This document shows positions 1 through 6,635 of a stretch of 8,662 nucleotides of DNA, piece by piece; position 1 is the first letter of the stretch, and each line of letters starts with the position of its first letter. Source of the stretch: Verrucomicrobiia bacterium (GTDB lineage Bacteria; Verrucomicrobiota; Verrucomicrobiia; Limisphaerales; UBA11358). Made by a program: the position numbers and the translations under genes. The DNA lies in the NCBI GenBank assembly GCA_030044395.1, contig JASHVW010000019.1, positions 1-8,662 on the forward strand, read 5' to 3'. The notes beneath the pieces are model-generated. The model made no database searches. It was not told where the DNA came from and saw nothing but the letters and a program-made list of their open reading frames with translations.

Positions 1-1002
1 CCGGCTCGAACGTGCCGCGGTCGAGCAATCCCTGGTTCACGCCCCAGGCCAGAGCGTAGGTGTCCAGGGCCGAGCCGCTGCTTTCCGGGTCCGGGTTGCC
101 CTCGGGGTCAAGCAAGCTGACGGGCCAGAGGCCGTCCGGTCGCTGGCAGGCCAGGATTTTGTCCCCCATGTCCTTGAACAATTGCTCGAAACGCGGGCGG
201 TCCGGATGGTTCATCGGCAGATATTGCAACATCCGAACCAAACCGGCCATCACCCACCCGTTGCCGCGACTCCAGAATACCTTTTGGCCATTCGAATCCC
301 GTTTGTTGAATAAGTGCTGTCGCGGTAAAACAAATGCTCGTTGGTATCGTAAAGAAAATCCGTGGTGCGCCACCAGTTGGTAACGGCAAAATTCAGATAT
401 CGTTCGTCGTCCGTGGCGGCGTAAAGGCGGATCCAGGCCGGCGGCGCCATGAACAGGGCGTCACACCAGGACCATGAATCCTGGCCGTGGCCCGGCTGCG
501 CGAAATCCAGGCTTTGCGCGGATGGCGGATTGGCGAGGACCGCGTCGAACCGCTCGCGCATGGGTGCGATCATCTGCGGCTCGCGATAGAGAAAATAAAG
601 CTCGGTGTAAAGCTGTCCGATGCATTCGTCGTCGGCCATGTATTTTCGCGGGCCGAGTTGCCATTGCGTGCCGGCGCCGACGGCCAGCATGGCGTTGCGG
701 TATTTTAAATCGCTGGAAATTCCGGCGAGCGCCATGAAACCGGCGTCACCCGCACCTTGCTCCCATCCATTCACCGGATAACTCGCCGGATGTGCCAATT
801 GCCAATCCGCCACGCGCTGCATGGCGATGAGCACTGGCAGCGGTTTGATTGCCGACGAAGGCGCCGTCGTTAATGTGTCAGCCACTATCCCTCCCCCCGG
901 CGTGTTGGCTGGAAGCCCGACTGGAATCCTCTGTTGCGCGAACAACTGAAAACTGGTGGCCGCGAGAAGAATCGCCGCAATAAAACAAAACCTTGGTTTC
1001 AT
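1..1002 (-). CDS. Secreted GH88/105 unsaturated glucuronyl/rhamnogalacturonyl hydrolase, frameshifted, C-terminus beyond window edge
   Basis: The family removes the terminal 4,5-unsaturated uronic acid from oligosaccharides made by pectin or other uronan lyases. Seen: residues 1-22 form a signal peptide (MKPR start, hydrophobic core, LFA-QQ cleavage site), so the enzyme is predicted to be exported, probably to the periplasm. Family motifs are ADDECIGQ at 123-130 and WCDALFM at 179-185, with D181 as the expected catalytic Asp. The reading frame runs 1002 to 250 and ends in a stop, but the conserved continuation (DSNGQKVFWSRGNGWVMAGL, then ESSGSA and LAWGVNQGLL) lies in the next frame from about 298 down to 1. 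One missing A in the plus strand near 309-310 explains the shift; restoring it gives FYRDSTYFNKRDSNGQKVFW. About 330 residues are visible and perhaps 30-50 more lie off the edge. It is divergent from kduI, which fits its substrate. Whether the shift is a real mutation or a sequencing/assembly error cannot be decided here. GH105 versus GH88 is also unsettled. Confidence 0.85.
309..310 (-). other. Frameshift site in the GH88/105 gene (one base missing)
   Basis: On the minus strand the codons read GAC AGC ACT TAT TCA ACA, giving DSTYST and then out-of-frame sequence to a stop at 250. Adding one T after TAT gives TAT TTC AAC AAA CGG GAT TCG (YFNKRDS), which joins directly to the family motif FWSRGNGW. 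The missing base therefore sits at the AA of 309-310. The downstream frame stays open to the window edge with intact family motifs, so the lesion is either recent or a base-calling error. Confidence 0.8.
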
Positions 1003-1214
1003 GCAAAAAAATTGCCGACAAAACGGAAGCGAAGCAATGGAAAACCTCCGCCGTCGCCGTTCGCCCTCAAAATTTGCGAAACGCTGGAGTACGGCAGTTG
1101 ACCGCTGATTTTTACTGCCGGACAGGCTATCAAGGAGCGGGGTCCTCGCCGCGATTTACGTGGTATCACCCGCTTTGCCATTGACCCGTTGCCGCGGGAA
1201 TTTAGACTCATGCC
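1003..1214. promoter_or_regulatory. Divergent intergenic region between the GH88/105 gene and kduI
   Basis: This 212-bp non-coding stretch separates two genes of the same pathway transcribed away from each other, so it should hold both promoters and any shared operator. I see A/T-rich tracts (1004-1012 beside the hydrolase start, 1107-1115 in the middle) and a possible promoter next to kduI, listed separately. I see no convincing long palindrome that could be named as a KdgR- or LacI-type operator. A 63-codon open frame at 993-1184 runs across it but resembles nothing and begins inside the hydrolase start. Confidence 0.5.
1181..1208 (+). promoter_or_regulatory. Possible sigma70-type promoter for kduI operon (leaderless geometry)
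   Basis: TTGACC at 1181-1186 matches five of six bases of the -35 consensus. TAGACT at 1203-1208 matches four of six of the -10 consensus, and the spacer is 16 bp. The -10 box ends six bases before the kduI ATG at 1215, which would put the transcript start at or within a base or two of the ATG. This agrees with the lack of a Shine-Dalgarno sequence there. The -10 match is weak, so this remains a candidate. Confidence 0.3.
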
Positions 1215-2051
1215 ATGTTTGAAAATTCCATCCGGCGAATGCCTCGCGCGCAGGAGATCGCGCGCATGACTACGCAGGAACTTCGCGACAGTTTTCTCAT
1301 CGGCAATATTTTTGAACCCGGCAAATTGCGGGGCCAGTTCACTGATCTGGACCGCCTCGTCATCGGCGGCGCCATGCCGACAGACGAAGCCCTCCCGTTG
1401 CCAAATCACAAAGAAACCGGTCGCGCATTTTTTCTGGAACAACGGGAGTTGGGCGCGATTAATGTCGGCAGCGCGGGCAAGATCGTTGCCGATGGAAAGA
1501 CGTTCGCGCTGGAAAAGCTGGACTGTATTTATCTGCCGATGGGGACCCAAAAGGTGGTGTTCGAAAGCAAGAGCGCGAAGAATCCGGCCAAATTTTATTT
1601 TTTGAGCTGTCCGGCGCACGCGCCACATCCTGCCAGCATGATGAAATCCACGGAGGCGTCGCCGGTAGCGCTCGGTTCGCAGGCGGCTGCCAATAAGCGG
1701 ACGATTTACAAATTCATCCACCAGGGCGGCATCCAAAGCTGCCAATTGGTCATGGGCTTCACCGCGCTGGACGAAGGCAGCGTCTGGAATTCTTTTCCTC
1801 CGCATACCCATTGGCGGCGCACGGAAATCTACTTTTATTTCGATCTGGGCGAAAACGTACTGACCCATCTCCTCGGCGAACCGCAGGCGACGCGGCATTT
1901 GTTTTTGCATAACGAGGAAATCGCGCTCTCACCGAATTGGTCCATTCATTGCGGCTGCGGCACGGGCAGTTACAAATTCATCTGGGGAATGGCGGGCGAA
2001 AACCAGGTTTTCGACGACATGGACCAGCTCAAGCCCGGCGATTTGCGTTAA
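1215..2051 (+). CDS. kduI: 5-keto-4-deoxyuronate isomerase KduI
   Basis: KduI (4-deoxy-L-threo-5-hexosulose-uronate ketol-isomerase) converts 5-keto-4-deoxyuronate, formed from unsaturated galacturonate, to 3-deoxy-D-glycero-2,5-hexodiulosonate in the cytoplasm. At 278 residues the protein has the same length as I recall for E. coli KduI, and the similarity is end to end: DRLVIGGAMP near 46-55, FFLEQRELGAINVG near 72-85, PAKFYF near 124-129, HTHWRRTEIYFYF at 197-209 and ENQVFDDMD with a DLR C-terminus. The cupin zinc ligands are visible as H197, H199, E204 and H245. The loop after H245 reads HCGCGT where HSGVGT or HSGCGT is usual, adding a cysteine beside a metal ligand. The ATG at 1215 is chosen because it gives the family length; the ATG at 1210 is out of frame. 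No Shine-Dalgarno is visible. It is first in the operon, 14 bp before kduD. Confidence 0.97.
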   Translation: MFENSIRRMPRAQEIARMTTQELRDSFLIGNIFEPGKLRGQFTDLDRLVIGGAMPTDEALPLPNHKETGRAFFLEQRELGAINVGSAGKIVADGKTFALEKLDCIYLPMGTQKVVFESKSAKNPAKFYFLSCPAHAPHPASMMKSTEASPVALGSQAAANKRTIYKFIHQGGIQSCQLVMGFTALDEGSVWNSFPPHTHWRRTEIYFYFDLGENVLTHLLGEPQATRHLFLHNEEIALSPNWSIHCGCGTGSYKFIWGMAGENQVFDDMDQLKPGDLR

Positions 2052-2065
2052 AGATTGAAAGATTT

Positions 2066-2848
2066 ATGAGCGCCGGACGTTTTCAAGACAAGGTGGTGAT
2101 TGTCACCGGGGCGTGCCGGGGCATCGGCCATGCGATCGCGCTGGCCTTCGCTCGTGAAGGTGCGCACGCTGTGAGTATTTGCGCCAGGGACCCGTCCGAC
2201 ATCACGGCAAAGATGGAATCCATTGGCGCAAAATTCTCGGCCTACACCGAGGATTTTGCCAGGCTGACCCAAAAGCGCGCCTCCGAAGTCATCGCGCAAG
2301 TCGTCAAGGACTGCGGCCGGGTGGACGTACTTGTGAACAACGCCGGCATCATCAAACGCGCACCGATTGTGGACCACCCGGAAGCGGACTGGAACGCGGT
2401 GCTCCAGATCAATTTGTCCGCCCCGTTTTATCTGACGCAAGCCGTCTGCAAATGGTGGCTCGCCACCGGACGCGATCAGGCCTCCACCGATGCCCGCTTC
2501 AAGGTCGTCAATATTGCTTCGATGCTTTCGTTTCAAGGCGGCATACTTGTGCCCGGCTACACTGCCAGCAAGAGCGGGCTTGCCGGCATCACCAAGGCAT
2601 TCGCAAATGAACTGGCCAAGGAACGGATGAATTTCAACGCCATCGCCCCTGGCTACATCGCCACCGACAATACCAAAACCCTCCGCGAAGATCCCCTCCG
2701 CAGCAAGGCCATTCTTGATCGCATTCCGGAAAGCCGCTGGGGCGCCCCCGAAGATATCGCCGGCGCTGCGTTGTTCCTGGCCTCCAGGGACGCCGATTAT
2801 CTCAATGGGACGGTCATGAATGTGGACGGTGGATGGCTGGCGCGCTGA
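2066..2848 (+). CDS. kduD: 2-dehydro-3-deoxy-D-gluconate 5-dehydrogenase KduD (SDR family)
   Basis: KduD reduces 3-deoxy-D-glycero-2,5-hexodiulosonate to 2-keto-3-deoxygluconate, directly after KduI. The 260-residue product is a classical short-chain dehydrogenase: TGACRGIG at 14-21, NNAG at 91-94, catalytic S152, Y165 and K169 (YTASK). KduD-specific stretches are very clear: NIASMLSFQGGI (149-160), PGYIATDNTKTLR (195-207), ILDRIPESRWGAPED (216-230) and the terminal VDGGWLAR. After strand beta-2 the sequence is CARD, with Arg41 and no acidic residue at the usual NAD-selecting position. That could mean NADP(H) use, whereas the E. coli enzyme is mainly NAD-linked; this is inference. The open frame extends upstream to 1937 inside kduI, but the start at 2066 gives the family N-terminus and does not overlap. 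The stop is next to, or overlaps, the start of the PHP gene. Confidence 0.95.
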   Translation: MSAGRFQDKVVIVTGACRGIGHAIALAFAREGAHAVSICARDPSDITAKMESIGAKFSAYTEDFARLTQKRASEVIAQVVKDCGRVDVLVNNAGIIKRAPIVDHPEADWNAVLQINLSAPFYLTQAVCKWWLATGRDQASTDARFKVVNIASMLSFQGGILVPGYTASKSGLAGITKAFANELAKERMNFNAIAPGYIATDNTKTLREDPLRSKAILDRIPESRWGAPEDIAGAALFLASRDADYLNGTVMNVDGGWLAR

Positions 2849-2862
2849 TGGAAACTCGTGCC

Positions 2863-2866
2863 AGGA
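2863..2866 (+). promoter_or_regulatory. Ribosome binding site favouring the 2872 start of the PHP gene
   Basis: AGGA lies five bases before ATG 2872. The competing in-frame starts are ATG 2833, inside kduD, and ATG 2848, which overlaps the kduD stop as TGATG; neither has a comparable purine-rich element. The TGATG overlap keeps 2848 possible through translational coupling. Confidence 0.4.
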
Positions 2867-2871
2867 AAACG

Positions 2872-4149
2872 ATGAGTAACGCTGTTGAACAGTTGGAACG
2901 GCAATTGGATAGTTTCAATCCCGCGCAACGTCAAAGCGCACTCGCGGAACTTTGGGACCTCGCCAAAGCCGGCAAAATCGAACTTGCGGCGCCCGGCACG
3001 GATGTCAATCTTCACAGCCACACGTTTTTTTCCTACAACGCCTATGGGTACTCGCCATCCAAATTCGCCTGGCTGGCCCGCCGGCGCGGCCTGGCGGCGG
3101 CGGGCATAGTGGATTTTGACGTGCTGGACGCGCTCGAGGAATTTTGGGCGGCGGGAAAACTCATCGGCCTCAAGCGCTGCGCCAGCCTGGAATCGCGCGC
3201 ATTCGTGCCGGAATTTTCGACGCGCGTCATCAATTCACCCGGCGAACCGGGCATCGCTTACAATATGGGCGTCGGGTTCCCACGCGCCGTCGGGCATCCG
3301 TTGCTGGCGCAGATGCGCTCGACGGCTGAGGCGCGCAACCGCGAGCTGGTCCGCCGCGTCAATGCGTTTCTCAAGCCGGTGGACGTGGATTACGACCGGG
3401 ATGTTCTGCCGCTGACACCCAACGGGAACGCGACCGAGCGACATATCTGCGAAGCTTATTCCAAGAAGGGCGACGCGAATTTCTGGAAACAAAAGATCGG
3501 CGACCGCCCGGCGGACCCGGCAAAGTTCCAAGCGCTCATCCGGGCCAAGACGATGAAACGCGGCGGGCCAGGCTACGTTCAGCCGGGCGCCGGTTCGTTT
3601 CCGCTGATTGCCCACATGAATCAGTTCACGCTGGATTCGGGAGCGATCCCGACGCTGACGTGGTTGGATGGCACGAGCGAGGGCGAAAGAGCCATTGAGG
3701 AGCTTTTTGAAATTGAAATGGCCAGCGGCGCTGCGGCGCTGGCCCTCATTCCTGACCGCAATTACACGCCCGGCGTGAAGGATGAGAAAGTGAAAAATCT
3801 TTACGGCGTGATTGCGCTGGCCGAAAAACATGGTTTTCCCGTCGTTGTCGGCACGGAAATGAACGCGCCGGGAAACAAATTTGTGGATTCGTTCGAGACG
3901 GCGGAATTGAAGCCGCTCGTGCCGGTCTTTCTGAAAGGGGCGCAGATCATCTATGCGCATTCCGTTTTGCAACGAGGCGGCGGCCTGGGTTACTTGAGCG
4001 GCTGGGCGAAGGAAAACTTCAAGACTGTCGGCGCAAAAAATGATTTTTTTGAAAAGCTTGGCCGCGAATTGCAGCCGGACCACGAAGACCGTTTGAACGA
4101 TATGCCATCGGACGTGACACCGGAGCAGATATTTGCCAAAATACGCTGA
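2872..4149 (+). CDS. Divergent PHP-domain (putative metal-dependent hydrolase) protein of unknown substrate
   Basis: The 425-residue product (numbering from the ATG at 2872) begins with a helical stretch of about 40 residues. DVNLHSHTFFSYNAYGYSP follows, which is the first metal-binding motif (HSH at 48-50) of the PHP superfamily of phosphoesterases and related hydrolases. Then comes GLAAAGIVDFD (76-83), where the usual T-D-H of PHP motif II reads V-D-F. Further possible ligands are E107 (SLES), H191, D295 (IPDRNY), E329 (GTEMN) and H363 (AHS), but I cannot assign them with certainty. No signal peptide or membrane segment is visible, so it is probably cytoplasmic. It lies between kduD and a sorbose-1-phosphate-reductase-like gene with almost no gap, so it probably acts on an intermediate of the same sugar route, for example as a phosphatase, lactonase or isomerase. 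That role is inference. No textbook Kdu step needs it. Starts at 2848 or 2833 would add 8 or 13 residues. Confidence 0.8.
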   Translation: MSNAVEQLERQLDSFNPAQRQSALAELWDLAKAGKIELAAPGTDVNLHSHTFFSYNAYGYSPSKFAWLARRRGLAAAGIVDFDVLDALEEFWAAGKLIGLKRCASLESRAFVPEFSTRVINSPGEPGIAYNMGVGFPRAVGHPLLAQMRSTAEARNRELVRRVNAFLKPVDVDYDRDVLPLTPNGNATERHICEAYSKKGDANFWKQKIGDRPADPAKFQALIRAKTMKRGGPGYVQPGAGSFPLIAHMNQFTLDSGAIPTLTWLDGTSEGERAIEELFEIEMASGAAALALIPDRNYTPGVKDEKVKNLYGVIALAEKHGFPVVVGTEMNAPGNKFVDSFETAELKPLVPVFLKGAQIIYAHSVLQRGGGLGYLSGWAKENFKTVGAKNDFFEKLGRELQPDHEDRLNDMPSDVTPEQIFAKIR

Positions 4150-4167
4150 CTGGATTTTTTTAATGCC

Positions 4168-5757
4168 ATGACCGTCATTCCTGAAAAACAACGCGCCGTG
4201 CAACTGGTCGCTTCGGACCAGCTTCGCATCGCCGAAGACAAGCCGGTTTTCCAACCGGGACCACACCAGGTCCTCTGCCAGGTCGAGGTCTGCGGCCTTT
4301 GTTTTTCCGATTTGAAATTGCTCAAACAATTCTCCGGCCACGCCCGCAAATCCGAGATTGTTTCCGGCATCACGACCGAGGCCCTCGCGCAAATGCCGAA
4401 TTATGTCCCCGGCGAAAAACCGGTTGTCCCCGGTCACGAAACCGTCGTGCGCATCGTCAAGGTTGGCGCGGAGGTGAAACGGTACAAGGTGGGCGAACGG
4501 TATCTCGTACAAACCGACTACCGCTGGTTGCCGACGAAGAATTCGAATTCGGCCTTTGGTTACAATTTTGAGGGCGCGCTTCAGGAATATGTGCTCGTGG
4601 ATGAGCGTGTGATCACGGCGCCCGATGGCGAGAGCATGTTCATCCCGGCGCCGGAGGATTTGTCCGCCTCGGCCATCGCCCTCTGCGAACCGTGGGCATG
4701 CGTTGAGGACGCCTATGTCGAGAAACAGCGCCGCGCATTCAAACGCGACGGCAAAATGCTGGTCGTTGCCGACCATGAACCAAAAATTGACGGCGCGGGC
4801 AAAATCACCTACGCGAAACCTTTCGCTTTACCGACGGAAAAATTTGACGACGTGGTTTATTTCGGCGCCGACGCCGCGGTGGTTGAAAAGCTATTTGCGA
4901 ATGTCGGCACGAACGGCCTGTTCGTGATCGTGCAAGGCGGAAAGCAATTCGGCCGTCCAGTGGTGACGGCGGTTGGGCGCGTGCATTACGGCGGCATCCG
5001 CATCATTGGCACGGCAGGCAACGACGTCGCCGACGCACTCACGTCCATTCCCGCGACTGCGGAAATCCGTTCGAATGACAAGATAAACATCGTCGGCGCC
5101 GCCGGACCGATGGGCACCATGCACGTGATCCGCGATTTGTGCCAGGGCGTGCCGAACGTTGTCATCTATGCCGGTGATTTGAGCGATGAACGCCTCGCCG
5201 CGCTGCGCAAATTGTCCGAACCGCTCGCCTCAAAAAACCAGCTCACCTTGAAGGCTTACAATCCCTCCAAGGACAAACTCGCCGTGAAGTTTGATTATAT
5301 CGTCCTCATGGCGCCGGTTCCCGCCCTGGTCGCGCAGGCCGTTAAAGACGCCGCATTCCGCGCCATCATCAACATTTTCGCCGGCATCCCCGCCGACAAG
5401 ACCGGCGAGATTGATTTGGACGCGTATATCGAGAAACAGTGTTACTTCATCGGGACGAGCGGCTCGACGCTGGATGATATGAAGGCTGTGCTGAAGAAGG
5501 TAGCGTCGCGCCAGCTCGACACCAATCTTTCCGTCGCCGCCATCGCCGGCCTGGACGGCGCGGTGGACGGCATCCGGGCGGTGGAGAGGAATTTGATGCC
5601 GGGCAAAATCATCGTCTATCCGTTTGCCAAAGGGCTGAAACTGACGGCGCTGACCGAAGTGGGCACGGAACATTCCAGGGTGGCGCGCTCGTTGAACAAC
5701 GGTTATTGGAACAAAAACGCCGAGGAGGCTTTGAAGAAGGAGTTTAGCAGCAAATGA
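4168..5757 (+). CDS. Zinc-type medium-chain dehydrogenase, L-sorbose-1-phosphate reductase-like, with extra nucleotide-fold segment
   Basis: The 529-residue protein is an MDR-superfamily alcohol dehydrogenase. The N-terminal catalytic domain shows CGLCFSD (C42-D48), PGHE (H90, E91), GERYLVQTDYRW and CEPWACVEDAY (E174). A GroES-like lobe is present but the four-cysteine structural zinc loop is absent. The nucleotide domain carries INIVGAAGPMG (307-316). The C-terminal part has NIFAGI (402-407) and IGTSGSTLDDMKAVL (428-442), which I recognise from SorE/YggP-type L-sorbose-1-phosphate reductases (about 410 residues, recalled without a search). Those enzymes make D-glucitol-6-phosphate from L-sorbose-1-phosphate. 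The protein is about 110 residues longer. The extra stretch at about 196-303 contains FDDVVYFGADAAVVEKLF and VHYGGIRIIGTAG, which resemble the second half of another MDR nucleotide fold. It is 18 bp after the PHP gene and 13 bp before an SrlD-like gene. The ATG at 4168 is used; the ATG at 4163 is out of frame and no Shine-Dalgarno is visible. The exact substrate is unknown. Confidence 0.85.
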   Translation: MTVIPEKQRAVQLVASDQLRIAEDKPVFQPGPHQVLCQVEVCGLCFSDLKLLKQFSGHARKSEIVSGITTEALAQMPNYVPGEKPVVPGHETVVRIVKVGAEVKRYKVGERYLVQTDYRWLPTKNSNSAFGYNFEGALQEYVLVDERVITAPDGESMFIPAPEDLSASAIALCEPWACVEDAYVEKQRRAFKRDGKMLVVADHEPKIDGAGKITYAKPFALPTEKFDDVVYFGADAAVVEKLFANVGTNGLFVIVQGGKQFGRPVVTAVGRVHYGGIRIIGTAGNDVADALTSIPATAEIRSNDKINIVGAAGPMGTMHVIRDLCQGVPNVVIYAGDLSDERLAALRKLSEPLASKNQLTLKAYNPSKDKLAVKFDYIVLMAPVPALVAQAVKDAAFRAIINIFAGIPADKTGEIDLDAYIEKQCYFIGTSGSTLDDMKAVLKKVASRQLDTNLSVAAIAGLDGAVDGIRAVERNLMPGKIIVYPFAKGLKLTALTEVGTEHSRVARSLNNGYWNKNAEEALKKEFSSK

Positions 5758-5761
5758 ACCC

Positions 5762-5766
5762 AAGGG
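5762..5766 (+). promoter_or_regulatory. Ribosome binding site of the SrlD-like gene
   Basis: AAGGG ends four bases before ATG 5771. It is one of the few recognisable Shine-Dalgarno elements in the window and supports that start, which also gives the expected SDR N-terminus. Confidence 0.45.
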
Positions 5767-5770
5767 CAGA

Positions 5771-6583
5771 ATGAATCTTTCATTGGAAAATAAAATCGCC
5801 GTGGTGACCGGCGGCGCGCAGGGCCTTGGACAGGCCATTTCCCGGCGCCTTGCCGATGAGGGCTGCCAGGTCGTAATCGCCGACACGAAAGAGGACGCGG
5901 CGCGGGCCACGGCGGACGAAATCGTCAAAGCCACCGGGCGCAAATCGCTCGCGCTGAAGACCGACGTGACCCAGGAAGGCGACGTGGAAAAACTGTTCGA
6001 CCGGACAGTGGCCGAATTCAGCCGGGTGGACATCGTGGTGGCGAACGCCGCCATTTTAATCGCCGAACCCATAGCTGAGGCCAGTGCGGAGAAGTGGCGG
6101 GCGGTGATGAACGTGAATTTGTTCGGCAATTTCCTCACGATGAAACACGCCTGCCGCGTGATGAAACCGCAGAGTCGCGGCGTCATCATCCAGATCAATT
6201 CGAAGTCCGGCAAGAAGGGGAGCGCGGCCAATTCCGCTTATGCTGCGACCAAATTTGGAGGCATCGGCCTGGTGCAAAGCGTTGCGCTCGAAATGGCGCC
6301 GCACGGCATCCGTTGCAACGCCATTTGTCCCGGCAACCTCCTCGACTCGCCCTTGTGGACCGACCCAAACAACGGACTCTTTGTGCAATATCTCAAGGCC
6401 GGCAAAGTTCCCGGGGCAAAGACCATTGCCGATGTGCGCCAATCCTACATGAACCAGGTGCCGATGAAGCGCGGTTGCACTTACGACGACGTCTGCGCCG
6501 CGCTGGTTTTTCTGGCCAGCGACGCGGCGAATTATTTGACGGGCGTGTCGTTGAGCGTCACCGGCGGGCAGGAAATGAACTGA
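5771..6583 (+). CDS. Sorbitol-6-phosphate 2-dehydrogenase-like short-chain dehydrogenase
   Basis: The 270-residue protein is a classical SDR: TGGAQGLG at 13-20, Asp38 at the end of beta-2 (favours NAD), ANAA at 92-95 in place of NNAG, and catalytic S144, Y157 and K161. Beyond the general fold it carries blocks I recognise from E. coli SrlD: IIQINSKSGKKGS (139-151), AATKFGGIGLVQS (158-170), GNLLDSPLW (188-196), VPMKRGCTYDDV (230-241) and the terminal SVTGGQEM. SrlD oxidises D-glucitol-6-phosphate to D-fructose-6-phosphate. Next to a SorE-like reductase this suggests consecutive steps, with ketose reduced to a hexitol phosphate and then reoxidised at another carbon, but the true substrate could differ. 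It has a Shine-Dalgarno AAGGG and lies 13 bp after the MDR gene. Catalytic residues are intact. The cytoplasmic SDR assignment is secure; sorbitol-6-phosphate specificity is only likely. Confidence 0.9.
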   Translation: MNLSLENKIAVVTGGAQGLGQAISRRLADEGCQVVIADTKEDAARATADEIVKATGRKSLALKTDVTQEGDVEKLFDRTVAEFSRVDIVVANAAILIAEPIAEASAEKWRAVMNVNLFGNFLTMKHACRVMKPQSRGVIIQINSKSGKKGSAANSAYAATKFGGIGLVQSVALEMAPHGIRCNAICPGNLLDSPLWTDPNNGLFVQYLKAGKVPGAKTIADVRQSYMNQVPMKRGCTYDDVCAALVFLASDAANYLTGVSLSVTGGQEMN

Positions 6584-6635
6584 GGGGAATTTACAATTTA
6601 CGACTTTTTTACCAAACAGTCTGATTTGAATTACG

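Noticed and set aside
1005..1019. Twelve-base match AAAATTGCCGAC shared by the upstream regions of the hydrolase gene and the AEC gene (also near 8431-8442)
   Set aside because: Considered as a common operator, but it is not palindromic and shared 12-mers are expected by chance in a window of this size counting both strands.
999..1910. 303-codon minus-strand open frame opposite kduI
   Set aside because: Antisense to an end-to-end match with KduI; the composition is Arg-rich and no family features are visible.
1937..2065. Upstream extension of the kduD frame into kduI
   Set aside because: It adds 43 residues of Arg/His-rich sequence not found in KduD; the ATG at 2066 gives the family N-terminus.
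3235..4776. 513-codon open frame on the minus strand across the PHP and MDR genes
   Set aside because: It lies wholly antisense to two well-supported genes, its translation is rich in Arg, His and Phe without any recognisable motif, and long antisense frames are common in GC-rich coding DNA.
5230..6231. 333-codon minus-strand frame opposite the MDR/SDR junction
   Set aside because: Covers parts of two confident genes and shows no domain motif.
6584..6635. Short repeat AATTTAC twice in the gap before the aldolase gene, as a possible regulatory element
   Set aside because: Only seven bases, AT-rich and without a hairpin or promoter spacing; probably chance.
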